Shown here: positions 7,091-15,794 of the stretch, in pieces
How positions within the stretch are numbered: the first letter of the stretch is position 1
Layout: every line of letters begins with the position of its first letter
NCBI RefSeq assembly: GCF_030145145.1
Contig: NZ_JAQYWD010000017.1
Span: 51,172-115,171 of the forward strand
DNA: 64,000 nucleotides
Source of the DNA: Desulfobacula sp.
GTDB lineage: Bacteria; Desulfobacterota; Desulfobacteria; Desulfobacterales; Desulfobacteraceae
Reading direction: 5' to 3'
Translations under genes and position numbers: made by a program
The notes under the pieces: generated by a model
Databases searched by the model: none
Seen by the model: only the letters and a program-made list of their open reading frames with translations
Told to the model about the DNA's origin: nothing

Positions 7091-8428
7091 ATGATTGAAG
7101 AACAAATTGAAAAGAAAATTGCAGATGCGTATATGGAAAAGTTTCCACTTTCCAGAGAGCATCATGAACGACTGATCAATTATATTCCCGGTGGTGCAAC
7201 CAGAAGCTTGAGTTATTTTAAACCCTATCCCATTCATATTGATTATGGACAGGGTGCCTATGTTTATACCCATGAAGGGCATAAACTCCTTGATGTTACC
7301 AATGCCTATGGCGCCATTGTCCATGGGCATGGTGACCCGGATGTGGTCAAGGCAGTCCAGGACGGCATTGTAAGGGGGTCTCAGTACTCTACCCCCACGG
7401 ATGGGCAGTATAAACTGGCAAAACTGTTGTGTGAACGGGTGCCGGGGTTTGACAAGGTCAGGTTTCTGAATTCCGGAACCGAAGCCACCTTATTTGTCAT
7501 GAGAACTGCCCGGGCCTATACCGGAAAAGACAAGATCCTTAAAATGATCGGCGGATTTCATGGCACCCACGATAGTGTGGCCGCATCAACGAAAAAAAAT
7601 GTTATTACCGCCGGCATTCCCTCCGGCATGACCGAAGATATGCTGGATGTACCGTTTAATGATTTTGATGCGCTGGAGAAAGCGGTCAGGGAAAATGCCG
7701 ACCAGCTGGCTGCGGTTATCATGGAGCCTTTCCTGGGTGCCGGCGGGGTTGTCTTGCCCAAGCCGGGGTACCTTGAGCATGTAAGAAAAGTGACAGCGGA
7801 CCATAATGTGCTGTTGATTTTTGATGAGATTTTTTCTTACCGGGTCAATACCGGGGGGTGCCAGAAGCTTTTCGGCGTGATGCCGGATTTGACGACGATT
7901 GGCAAGGTTGTAGGCGGAGGGCTCCCCATTGGCGTGTTCGGCGGCAGGGCAGACATCATGAATATTTTTTGTCATGAAAACACGGACAAGCCCTTGTATC
8001 ACTCCGGCACCTTTAACGGGTATGAAACAGTAATGCAGGCAGGATATGCAGCCTTGTCAAAATATGATGAAGCAGCCGTGGCCTATGTCAATAAACTGGG
8101 GGATCAGCTCCAAAAAGGCCTTTTGGCGAGCTTTAAAACCAATGGGTTAAATATCCAGTCCAACCAGATCGGGTCCCTGCTGAACATTCATTTTGTCAAT
8201 GAACCCATCACCAATGCGGCACAGGTGTTGACATCGGTGGAACAGCTTCACCGGCTGATGCACCTGTCGTTATTGAACAAGGGAATTTTTACCATTCCCA
8301 GGGGATTGTTTATTTTATCCACGGTTATCACCCCGGGAGAGATTGATTTCCTGGTGGATAAAATAGATGAAACCTTAAAAGAATTGTTGCCATTGATTGA
8401 AGAAAAATATAACCATTTGCTCGTGTAA
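7091..8428 (+). CDS. Class III PLP aminotransferase (beta-phenylalanine aminotransferase-like)
   Basis: A 445-aa fold-type I PLP enzyme related to glutamate-1-semialdehyde aminomutase. Visible features are YIPGGATRS, FLNSGTEAT (PLP phosphate site), GGFHGTHDS, the Asp245-Glu246 pair in LIFDEIFSYR, and the Schiff-base lysine Lys272 in TIGKVVGGGLPIGVFGGRAD. LYHSGTFNG and a C-terminal IPRGLFILS resemble the Variovorax and Mesorhizobium beta-phenylalanine aminotransferases as I remember them. The expected reaction is removal of the beta-amino group to an alpha-keto acceptor, giving a 3-oxo-3-arylpropanoate. It starts 42 bp after the MIO enzyme, preceded by ACGAGGACG. A glutamate-1-semialdehyde aminomutase role in haem synthesis is less likely because of the context. 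Confidence 0.85.
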   Translation: MIEEQIEKKIADAYMEKFPLSREHHERLINYIPGGATRSLSYFKPYPIHIDYGQGAYVYTHEGHKLLDVTNAYGAIVHGHGDPDVVKAVQDGIVRGSQYSTPTDGQYKLAKLLCERVPGFDKVRFLNSGTEATLFVMRTARAYTGKDKILKMIGGFHGTHDSVAASTKKNVITAGIPSGMTEDMLDVPFNDFDALEKAVRENADQLAAVIMEPFLGAGGVVLPKPGYLEHVRKVTADHNVLLIFDEIFSYRVNTGGCQKLFGVMPDLTTIGKVVGGGLPIGVFGGRADIMNIFCHENTDKPLYHSGTFNGYETVMQAGYAALSKYDEAAVAYVNKLGDQLQKGLLASFKTNGLNIQSNQIGSLLNIHFVNEPITNAAQVLTSVEQLHRLMHLSLLNKGIFTIPRGLFILSTVITPGEIDFLVDKIDETLKELLPLIEEKYNHLLV

Positions 8429-8467
8429 GCGGTTTTTTCTAAAAAGATGTCCAAAAGAAGGAAATAA

Positions 8468-8950
8468 ATGGTTTTGGATAAAATTGACAAACAGATTTTG
8501 AATACGCTTCAAAAAAATGGAAAAACAACCAATTCAAAACTGTCTAAGATTGTCGGGATTTCAGCCCCTGCAACCCTTGAAAGGGTAAAAAGACTTGAGC
8601 TTGCAGGGGTGATCTCCCATTTTTCGGCAGTCCTTGATCCTGAAAAAATCGGGTTTTCCATTGTGGCCATGGTGACGATCAGCTTGAGTTTGAGTAGTCT
8701 TTCTTCTGTGGCCGCTATAAAGGAAAAATTTACCGAGCTGGATGAAGTGATCGAGTGCTACCAGATTGCCGGTGCAAATGATTTTATCTTAAAAGTGATT
8801 GCAAAGGATATTAAAACCTATGGGGAGTTTATGAATATGAAGCTCACCCAGATCGAAGGCATTCAGGTGATTAAATCTTCTTTTGTGATTGATAATGTTA
8901 AAAAAAAGAAAGTGCTTGTGCTTGATCTGGATGAGGAATACGGGGTGTAA
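8468..8950 (+). CDS. Lrp/AsnC-family transcriptional regulator
   Basis: A 160-aa Lrp-type regulator: an N-terminal winged helix-turn-helix (LDKIDKQILNTLQKNGK, then LSKIVGISAPATLERVKRLE) followed by the RAM/ACT-like effector domain (CYQIAGANDFILKVIAKD, with the GxxD-type effector loop). Such proteins sense amino acids and often control adjacent catabolic genes. AAGAAGGAAATA precedes the ATG. Its position inside the cluster, between the aminotransferase and the BKACE, makes it the probable local regulator responding to the aromatic alpha- or beta-amino acid (inference). Confidence 0.9.
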   Translation: MVLDKIDKQILNTLQKNGKTTNSKLSKIVGISAPATLERVKRLELAGVISHFSAVLDPEKIGFSIVAMVTISLSLSSLSSVAAIKEKFTELDEVIECYQIAGANDFILKVIAKDIKTYGEFMNMKLTQIEGIQVIKSSFVIDNVKKKKVLVLDLDEEYGV

Positions 8951-8989
8951 ACGATACTATAACTTTTTTCAACAGGAGAATTAAAAAAC

Positions 8990-9925
8990 ATGGATAACAA
9001 AATAATCATCACTGCAGCCATTACCGGATCTGTTCATATCCCAACCATGAGTGATTATCTGCCCATAACGCCTGACGAGATTGTGGAAGATGCTGTAAAA
9101 GCCCATGAGGCCGGTGCTGCCATAGCCCATATTCATGTACGGAATCCGGAAAACGGGTATCCCTCGGCTGACCCCGAACTTTTCATGGAAGTCTGTTCAA
9201 AGATCAAGGCCCGATGTGATCTGGTACTGCTTCCCACAACCGGCGGCGGCATGAACCAGACCACGGAAGAAAAACTGATCCCCATAAAAAGCCTGGAGCC
9301 TGAAATGTGCTCTTTTGACCCGGCACCGTTTAATTTCGGTATTTTCCAGATTGCCGGTCGTTTCAAAGAATACAAATATGACTGGGAACCCGAATACCTT
9401 GATTTGTGCAAGAATGTAACGTTCAGACCGACATTTAATGATGATATCATCTACGGCAAAGCATTCCTTGAGATGGAGACCAAACCTGAATTCGAAATTT
9501 ATGAGCTGGGCCATGTCTCATATGTTAAATGGCTGCTTGAAGAAAATTTTACCAAAGGACCGGTTCATCTCCAGTTTGTGTTTGGTCCCATGGTGGGATG
9601 GATGACCCCTTCGGTCAAACACCTGGTCCTGATTTATGATGAGGCAAAAGAAGTGCTTGGCAAAGACAATTTTACCTGGTCCGTAGCCGCTGGTGGACGA
9701 TTTCAGATCCCCATTACGTCGACGGCCATGGCCATGGGCGCACAAAATGTCAGGGTTGGGCTTGAAGATTCTATCTATGCCGGTAAAGGCATCATGGCAA
9801 AAGCCAGTGCAGATCAGGTGAACATGATCAAGCGGATTGCCAAGGAAATGAGCCTTGAGCCGGCTACCCCGGATGAGGCAAGGCAGATTCTCGGGTTGAA
9901 AGGGCTTGATAACGTAAAGTTTTAA
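8990..9925 (+). CDS. Beta-keto acid cleavage enzyme (BKACE, DUF849 family)
   Basis: A 311-aa TIM-barrel enzyme of the BKACE family, whose founder is 3-keto-5-aminohexanoate cleavage enzyme. Family members condense a beta-keto acid with acetyl-CoA and release acetoacetate plus a new acyl-CoA. Zinc ligands are seen as His47 and His49 in HIHVR and Glu259 in RVGLED (Arg255, Asp260 also present), matching the family's metal and catalytic set. PTTGGGMNQT and SFDPAPFNFG are typical internal motifs. A good ribosome binding site (CAGGAGAATT) precedes the ATG. In this context the natural substrate would be the product of the upstream aminotransferase, for example benzoylacetate giving benzoyl-CoA. The family is certain; the substrate is inferred. 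Confidence 0.9.
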   Translation: MDNKIIITAAITGSVHIPTMSDYLPITPDEIVEDAVKAHEAGAAIAHIHVRNPENGYPSADPELFMEVCSKIKARCDLVLLPTTGGGMNQTTEEKLIPIKSLEPEMCSFDPAPFNFGIFQIAGRFKEYKYDWEPEYLDLCKNVTFRPTFNDDIIYGKAFLEMETKPEFEIYELGHVSYVKWLLEENFTKGPVHLQFVFGPMVGWMTPSVKHLVLIYDEAKEVLGKDNFTWSVAAGGRFQIPITSTAMAMGAQNVRVGLEDSIYAGKGIMAKASADQVNMIKRIAKEMSLEPATPDEARQILGLKGLDNVKF

Positions 9926-10014
9926 TATATAGCGCATCCATTTGAGTATGAGACTGTTGAAAAGGGAGATATGAAGTAAACGGCATATAACTAATAAAAC
10001 AAAGGAGAATTTCG

Positions 10015-11595
10015 TTGAATTATTCAGGTTACGCTTCAATTCATGCTCGGCATATTCCTGACAAGGTTTGCTTGATCGAACGCACCCCGGAAACGGGTAA
10101 AAGGAGGTCTTTCACCTGGAAGGCTTTTAATGACGAGATCAATCGAACAGCGAATTTTTTGGCAAAGGAAATGGGGGTTACGCATGGAGATTTTGTCATG
10201 CACCTTCAGAAAGATTCACTGGAATGGCTTGTTACGTATTTTGCAATCATCCGTCTGGGTGCGGTTGTTGTGCCGCTCAACTTCCGTTTTGAAAGCTCGG
10301 ATATCCTTTATGCTGCCGAAGTTTGTAACCCGGATGTTTTTATTCTCGGCTCAGAATTTTTAGGTGTTGTCCAGCCGGCGCAAAGCAATCTGTCAACCGT
10401 TAAAAAATATATCTGTGTGGGCAATGATGTGCCGGATGATATGATAGATTTTAAAACCATCCAGGACTATCCGGATACGTCAGATGCACTCGTGCCGGTT
10501 GACAGGGATCACGACCTGGCCATGATGTTCACATCCGGTACCACCGGGAAACCCAAACCCGTACTTCATACCCATTTTTCAATTGGTAATACCGCCATTG
10601 GTAACGGAATGACGTATTCCGTACAAAAGGATGATAATTATTTGTTCTTTTTACCCCTCTACCACAGCGGCACCATGTTTTTATGGGCGCCTTTTTATGC
10701 CATCGGCGCCAAGGGGACTATTATCCGGGATTTCAGGGATCCAAAATGGATCGTTGAAGCCATTGCCCAGGAAAAATGCACGGATGTATTATTTGTTGTG
10801 CCCATTGGCATTGCATTACTGAATGCCATAGACAATGGCGGCTTGAACCTGGCTGACTATGATCTGTCTTCATGGAAATACATGGAGATTGGTGCCCAGC
10901 CCGTGCCGTTTGATATCATGAAGCTCCTTGTGGAAAAGCTCCCCTGCCAGGTGTCCAATATCTATGGCATCACCGAGGGCGGCGGTGGCGGCTTGTTCAA
11001 CCTCTATCCTGAAGATGTCCTTTCCAGGCCCGGTTCCATTGGCAAACCCACGTTTGGTGTTGAAGCCAAAATCGTTGGCCCCACAGGCGATGAACTGTCC
11101 GATGGATCGGTGGGGGAACTGGTATTCCGTACCCCCAGAATGATGCGGGAATATTATTCCAATCCTGAAAAAACCCAGGAAACTTTAAAAAATGGTTGGC
11201 TTTATACCGGCGATCTATTAAAGAAAGACAAAGACGGGTATTTTTACATTGTTGATCGAATGAAAGATATGATTACCAGTGGCGGCGAAAATATTTTCCC
11301 CGTTGAAATTGAGGACGCGCTCATGGACCATCCTGATATAGAGGATGTGGCCTGTATCGGATATCCGGATGACCGACTGGTAGAAATTGTTCTTGCCGTG
11401 GTTCAAGTCAAAGAAGGCAAGCACTTGAGCCAGGAAGAGGTTATTGAATTTGCAAAATCAAAGATCTCGCTTTATAAGGTGCCCCGGAAGGTAATATTTG
11501 ATCAGGTCCCCCGAAACCCAACAGGGAAACTGATGAAACCCCAGCTTCGGGAAAAATTTACCGGCCGCAGGGAAGCGTTTATAAAGTTAGACTGA
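10015..11595 (+). CDS. AMP-forming acyl-CoA synthetase (carboxylate-CoA ligase)
   Basis: A 526-aa adenylate-forming enzyme with the P-loop MFTSGTTGKPKPV (near 173), the YGITEGGG motif, TGDLLKKDKDGYFYIVDR with the hinge, and the catalytic C-terminal lysine in NPTGKL. The start is a TTG at 10015, chosen because AAAGGAGAA lies 5 bases upstream and no ATG fits. It activates a carboxylic acid with ATP and CoA. Candidates in this cluster are acetoacetate or an aromatic acid formed when the beta-keto acid breaks down. Sequence motifs alone do not reveal the chain length or the presence of a ring. It is the last enzyme gene before a palindromic element and the transporter genes. Confidence 0.86.
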   Translation: MNYSGYASIHARHIPDKVCLIERTPETGKRRSFTWKAFNDEINRTANFLAKEMGVTHGDFVMHLQKDSLEWLVTYFAIIRLGAVVVPLNFRFESSDILYAAEVCNPDVFILGSEFLGVVQPAQSNLSTVKKYICVGNDVPDDMIDFKTIQDYPDTSDALVPVDRDHDLAMMFTSGTTGKPKPVLHTHFSIGNTAIGNGMTYSVQKDDNYLFFLPLYHSGTMFLWAPFYAIGAKGTIIRDFRDPKWIVEAIAQEKCTDVLFVVPIGIALLNAIDNGGLNLADYDLSSWKYMEIGAQPVPFDIMKLLVEKLPCQVSNIYGITEGGGGGLFNLYPEDVLSRPGSIGKPTFGVEAKIVGPTGDELSDGSVGELVFRTPRMMREYYSNPEKTQETLKNGWLYTGDLLKKDKDGYFYIVDRMKDMITSGGENIFPVEIEDALMDHPDIEDVACIGYPDDRLVEIVLAVVQVKEGKHLSQEEVIEFAKSKISLYKVPRKVIFDQVPRNPTGKLMKPQLREKFTGRREAFIKLD

Positions 11596-11601
11596 TAAAA
11601 G

Positions 11602-11742
11602 CAGCAATTCTCAACATGAAACATCAGGGTAGGGTCAGGCTTGCTTTATTGCGCTTTTAGACTGTTCAAGAACCGATTTGTATAAAAAGCAAAATAAAAC
11701 AAGCCTGACCCGGTCAAGAAAATGTAAAAATGAGAATTGCTG
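11602..11742. repeat. Palindromic mobile repeat, family B full-length
   Basis: A 141-bp element with 12-bp perfect terminal inverted repeats CAGCAATTCTCA / TGAGAATTGCTG. The inner core AGGGTCAGGCTTGCTTTATT... / ...AAACAAGCCTGACCC is shared with family A, although the outer arms are unrelated. ATAAAA occurs on both sides. It separates the ligase gene from the TRAP genes. Confidence 0.82.
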
Positions 11743-11917
11743 TTATAAAAATCTCGCTTGAGCTTGACTTATTGCGGAACTATAACGTAAATTACAGGAT
11801 CGTTGAACGTTACTAGTAAAGTGAAAATTAGTTGGATTCCAAAAGTTGAAACCGGTGCAAGGCTTTTTACGCTTGCACCACAAATTATACACTTAAATTT
11901 TAGGAAAGGAACTAAGT
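11743..11917 (+). promoter_or_regulatory. Upstream region of the TRAP transporter genes with a perfect hairpin
   Basis: This 175-bp region has an 8-bp perfect stem GGTGCAAG (11854-11861) / CTTGCACC (11872-11879) with a 10-nt loop, about 38 bp upstream of the dctP start. There is no T-run, so it is not a standard terminator; it could be an operator or a 5' mRNA stabiliser. A TTGACT at 11764 is a possible -35, with a poor -10. A separate promoter here would allow the transporter to be expressed apart from the enzymes. Confidence 0.4.
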
Positions 11918-12994
11918 ATGAAGCTTCGAACAGTTTTAGTATCATTGCTTGTCTTGTTGGTTGGATCATTTTTGTTTATCTCCCCGGTCGCTGCAAAGGC
12001 AAAACCGTCGCTGGACAAATGGAAACCGGATTTTGACCCCAAAGGCGCAAAGTACCGATGCATTGTTTCTAATGTGTCAACGCCGGGTTTAGTGGGAACC
12101 CTTGCCGGTTTTGAGATTCGTGATGAAGTCTGGAAACGGACAAACGGCCAGGTCTATGTGGATTTTAAACCCTATTCAATTCTTGGCGGTGAAGTCGAGG
12201 TATTGAATATGCTTCAAATGGGTGCTGTCCAGGGTATGGGTGTCAGTTCCGTGGCGTCAACCAACCTGGGCCCCAGATTCGGCATTGTAAATCTGCCTTT
12301 CCTTGTGAACTCTTTTGACAAGTTGGAAAAATTTATCGGCAATAAAACGATTTTTAATCATTTTCTCATGGCCATGGATCACCAGGGAATTACCGGACTG
12401 GATATTACCGGATATGGAAACTATGGCTGGGCCACCACCATTCCCGTTAGAAATATTGAAGATGCGAAAAAAGTAAAATTCAGGATCGCAGAAGCTGCCG
12501 TGAATCAGTTAAGCTACAGAAACTGGGGATTCAATCCTGTTTCCATGCCATGGCCTGATGTGCCGGTTGCTTTGAAACAGGGCGTCATCACCGGTCTTGA
12601 TCATACGCTCACGGTCTGTAATGTGACAAAAAAGTTTGAAGTGGCCAAGTATTTTACCCAGATTAACTATGCCCAGGGATTGTTTATCTGGATTTTCAAT
12701 AAAGCCTGGCTTGCCAAGCTGCCCGCCGACATCAGAGAAGCCTTTATCTCCAGTGTTCACGATATCTGTGCCCAGAGCCGAATAAAATCACTCACCGAAG
12801 AAAATACCAATATTGAGAAAGCAAAAGCAGCCGGTGTTGAATTCTTTCAGCTTTCTGACGCAGACATGGCAACCTTACTGGAGCAAAGCAAGGGAACATA
12901 CGATCGATATGCCCCTGAAATCAATCAGCTTTATCCTGGCGATACCTACAAGTCAGATAATTTCTTAAAAGACGTACAGGATTTTTTACAATAA
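11918..12994 (+). CDS. dctP: TRAP transporter substrate-binding protein, DctP family
   Basis: A 358-aa periplasmic binding protein. The signal peptide (MKLR, hydrophobic LVSLLVLLVGSFLF, cleavage near AKA) follows a strong AGGAAAGGAACTAAGT start context. Typical DctP features are GGEVEVLNMLQMGAVQGMGV, FGIVNLPFLV, YGNYGWATT, the conserved ligand-contact Arg in VKFRIAEA, and MPWPDVPVALKQGVITGLD. It delivers an organic anion or zwitterion to the DctQ/DctM permease encoded next. The cluster suggests an aromatic amino acid or its degradation product as ligand (inference). Confidence 0.92.
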   Translation: MKLRTVLVSLLVLLVGSFLFISPVAAKAKPSLDKWKPDFDPKGAKYRCIVSNVSTPGLVGTLAGFEIRDEVWKRTNGQVYVDFKPYSILGGEVEVLNMLQMGAVQGMGVSSVASTNLGPRFGIVNLPFLVNSFDKLEKFIGNKTIFNHFLMAMDHQGITGLDITGYGNYGWATTIPVRNIEDAKKVKFRIAEAAVNQLSYRNWGFNPVSMPWPDVPVALKQGVITGLDHTLTVCNVTKKFEVAKYFTQINYAQGLFIWIFNKAWLAKLPADIREAFISSVHDICAQSRIKSLTEENTNIEKAKAAGVEFFQLSDADMATLLEQSKGTYDRYAPEINQLYPGDTYKSDNFLKDVQDFLQ

Positions 12995-13030
12995 GTTAAT
13001 TGATAACAGAAACTGAATAGGACTTGGTTT

Positions 13031-13513
13031 ATGCTTGGGAAAATTTTAAAAAAACTGGACACCATTGTAACGGATATTGAAGAGTGGACCCTTTTTATTA
13101 TTGTCATGGCTGCACTTTTATCTCTCTTTGCCAACGTTGTTTTGCGGTATGGATTTAACTACACCCTTGCCTGGAGTGAAGAGCTGGTACGCATTGTCAT
13201 TATTTATTCAACCTTTGTGGGCGCCAGTGTTGCCGTTAAACAGCGGGCCATGATCAGGATAGATGCCATTGTCCAGATTTTCCCAAAGCTTAAATCAGGA
13301 TTGACGTTTTATACCAATCTGCTGATGCTTGTTTTTGCATGGATGATGCTGTATTACGGGTATAAAATGACGTCTCTGCAGTTTGTGACACATCAAAAAA
13401 CGATTATCATGCAAATACCCCTTGTCATTATTTATGCCATAATGCCCGTAATGGGCTTTATGGTATTTATTCGAACGATACAGGTCATGATTCAAGACTT
13501 CAGAGCAAAATAA
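13031..13513 (+). CDS. dctQ: TRAP transporter small permease, DctQ family
   Basis: A 160-aa four-helix membrane protein with the DctQ signature: a helix near 20-45 (LFIIVMAALLSLFANVVLRY), WSEELVRI, GASVAVKQRAMIRIDAI, then two further spans ending near 150. It pairs with the large subunit 13 bp downstream in the sodium-driven TRAP system. Normal length; the gene order P-Q-M is standard. Confidence 0.92.
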   Translation: MLGKILKKLDTIVTDIEEWTLFIIVMAALLSLFANVVLRYGFNYTLAWSEELVRIVIIYSTFVGASVAVKQRAMIRIDAIVQIFPKLKSGLTFYTNLLMLVFAWMMLYYGYKMTSLQFVTHQKTIIMQIPLVIIYAIMPVMGFMVFIRTIQVMIQDFRAK

Positions 13514-13525
13514 AAAAGGATCCTC

Positions 13526-14818
13526 ATGCAGATCAGTGATTTGATTATTCTATGTATTCTCCTCGGTTTTATGACAACCTATGTACCGGTTTTTTTATGC
13601 TTGTTTTTTACGGCAACCTTTGGGTTTGTCGTATTCATGGATATGCCCCTGGCCCTATTGGCACAGACGCTTTTCAGGAGTCTTGATAAATTTGCCCTGG
13701 TTGTGGTCCTGTTTTTTATCCTTTGCGGTAATATCATGAGCAAAGGAAAGACGGTTGAAAAATTGATCAACCTGGCCAATGCCCTTGTCAGCTGGCTGCC
13801 CGGGGGGCTGGGCATGGCCGGTGTCATTGGGTGCGGTTTGTTCGGCGCCATATCCGGGTCCACTGTTGCCACGGTGGTGGCCCTGGGCGGGTTTATGATA
13901 CCGGCATTGATAAAAAACGGATATGATGAAGATTATACGTTGGGGTTGATGACCACCTCACCCAATTTAGGGGTTATTATCCCCCCCAGTATCAGTATGA
14001 TTTTTTACTCGATGATCAGCAATGTATCCCTGGAAGGACTTTTTATTACCGGTTTTGTTCCGGGTGTGATCATTATTGCCTGTGTCTGCCTGTATACCTG
14101 GCTTCGCTACAGAAACAGAAGTGATATCAACAGATTGCCCGCACCCAGTTTTAATCAACTGTATTCAATCTTAAAAGAAGGCTTCTGGGCCATCATGCTC
14201 ATTGTTATCATTTTCGGCGGCATTTTTTCCGGAATGTTTACCGCCAATGAAGCAGCGGTTGTGGCCAGTGTGTATGCGTTCTTTGTTGAATTGTTTATCT
14301 ACAGGTCCATTGATTTTAAAGATGTCAAAGACATCACCGTCAGCTCTGCCGTCACCAGCGCGACCCTGTTGCTGATTGTGGCATCGGCGACCTGTTTTGG
14401 ACGGTATCTGACCTTTGAAAATATTCCCAACCGGGTGGCGGAAGTGGTTGTGGCGAGCATCCAGTCCCCCATTGTCTTTTTGCTGGCCATGAACATCCTG
14501 CTGCTCATTATCGGTATGTTCATGGATATTATTTCAGCGACATTGATTCTGGGACCGGTCTTCCTTCCGCTGTTGGGACCCTTTAATGTGGATCCCATGC
14601 ATTTCGGCCTCATTATGACGGTAAACCTTGCCATTGGATACTGCACACCGCCTATGGGGGTGAGTCTGTTTATTACGGGATCCCTGGCAAAAAGGGATAT
14701 CATTTATGTTTCAAAGGCGGTCATGCCGTTTCTGGCGATTCAGATAGGGGTACTTTTCTTTTTAACCTATTTTCCTGAAGTGGTGCTGTTCCTGCCCAGG
14801 ATGTTTGGATACTTATAA
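13526..14818 (+). CDS. dctM: TRAP transporter large permease, DctM family
   Basis: A 430-aa, about 12-span permease that performs sodium-coupled uptake. Family motifs are GGLGMAGVIGCGLFGAISGSTVATV, the LGVIIPPSISMIFYS loop, and NLAIGYCTPPMGVSLFITGSLAK near the C-terminus. The overlapping element at 14819 begins at the base after its TAA stop, so the coding sequence was kept intact by the insertion. Confidence 0.93.
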   Translation: MQISDLIILCILLGFMTTYVPVFLCLFFTATFGFVVFMDMPLALLAQTLFRSLDKFALVVVLFFILCGNIMSKGKTVEKLINLANALVSWLPGGLGMAGVIGCGLFGAISGSTVATVVALGGFMIPALIKNGYDEDYTLGLMTTSPNLGVIIPPSISMIFYSMISNVSLEGLFITGFVPGVIIIACVCLYTWLRYRNRSDINRLPAPSFNQLYSILKEGFWAIMLIVIIFGGIFSGMFTANEAAVVASVYAFFVELFIYRSIDFKDVKDITVSSAVTSATLLLIVASATCFGRYLTFENIPNRVAEVVVASIQSPIVFLLAMNILLLIIGMFMDIISATLILGPVFLPLLGPFNVDPMHFGLIMTVNLAIGYCTPPMGVSLFITGSLAKRDIIYVSKAVMPFLAIQIGVLFFLTYFPEVVLFLPRMFGYL

Positions 14819-14961
14819 CTAAACTTTCGGGGTTGGCCATTTTTATATGGGGTCAGGCTTTCTTTATGGCACTTTTTACCCGTCTGGGTATGAAATCGTG
14901 ATAAAAAGCACCATAAAAAAAGCCTGACCCCGCAGATTAAAGCTAAAGTGAGAAAGTTGAG
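14819..14961. repeat. Palindromic mobile repeat, family A copy 3
   Basis: A 143-bp copy of family A inserted exactly after the dctM stop codon. The probable target duplication is CTTATAA (14812-14818, containing the TAA stop) and TTTATAA (14962-14968), matching at 6 of 7. Its long hairpin now forms the 3' end of the transporter message. Confidence 0.85.
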
Positions 14962-14990
14962 TTTATAACAAGGGAGCTATTACCCTATAA

Positions 14991-15041
14991 AAAAGCCGGG
15001 ATTCAAGAAGATGTTCATCGTCTTGAATCCCGGCTTTTGCT
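14991..15041. terminator. Bidirectional rho-independent terminator
   Basis: An 18-bp perfect stem AAAAGCCGGGATTCAAGA / TCTTGAATCCCGGCTTTT (14991-15008 and 15021-15038) with a 12-nt loop, T-rich on both flanks. It lies between convergent dctM and the response regulator gene and can serve both. Confidence 0.88.
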
Positions 15042-15057
15042 TTTAATTCCCAGGGGA

Positions 15058-15615
15058 CTAAATACCTTTATCGATGATGTCCTTATCGTGCAACAGTCTT
15101 TCCTGGATGCCCCTGGAGACCTCCCAGTTTTTTTCAAAATCATTCCAGAAATCCTTGTTATCCTCTTTCCAGTCTTTTCCAAACCGCTTGTTGAAATGAT
15201 TTCCCAGTTTTTCAAACAACAGTTTCCAGATGGGCTTGCCTTGATTTTTTTCTCCCAAAAGCTCGTTGAGCAATGTATCCAACTCGCTTAAATGCTCTTT
15301 TGATAGATAGGAAATCGCCCCCTTTTTAATGGATTGCATCAAGGAGTCAGGGTTCAGGGAATTGGCCGTCAACATCACCGCCGGAATATCTCTTTTTACA
15401 CACTCTTCTAATAGTTGAATCCCGTTGACGCCCATAATGTCAAGGATGGCAAGATCATATCGGGTCTGGAGAATTTTTTCAGATGCGGTTTCATAGTCCT
15501 GGGCAACATCCACCGTTGCCTCATCCAGAATTTCCTGTATGGTTTCAATAACGTCCCATTCATCGTCAACAGCCAATATATGTTTGCCTTTGAGAAAAGA
15601 ATCGGTTTGGGTCAT
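15058..15615 (-). CDS. Stand-alone response regulator receiver protein with helical C-terminal extension
   Basis: A 185-aa protein. Residues about 10-120 are a REC domain: ILAVDDEWD acidic pocket, phospho-acceptor Asp in LAILDIMGVNG, Thr in VMLTANS and Lys in YLSKE. There is no DNA-binding or enzymatic output domain. The last 65 residues are charged and aromatic (FWNDFEKNWEVSRG) and probably helical. AACAAGGAG precedes the ATG. No kinase is adjacent. It probably acts by protein contact, as CheY-like single-domain regulators do. Confidence 0.85.
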   Translation of the reverse strand: MTQTDSFLKGKHILAVDDEWDVIETIQEILDEATVDVAQDYETASEKILQTRYDLAILDIMGVNGIQLLEECVKRDIPAVMLTANSLNPDSLMQSIKKGAISYLSKEHLSELDTLLNELLGEKNQGKPIWKLLFEKLGNHFNKRFGKDWKEDNKDFWNDFEKNWEVSRGIQERLLHDKDIIDKGI

Positions 15616-15794
15616 TGTTTTTCTCCTTGTTAAAATATATAAAAAGGTATTGCTGGTGATTGTCTTAATATAATTCTGTCATTATACCATTCAAGCTGCA
15701 AATATTCGTTTTTTTACTTTTATTCTTAACTAAATAAAGTAATCAAAAACAGATGAAAAGTCAAGCTATTACAGGCGTTAAAGAAAATTTTCCA

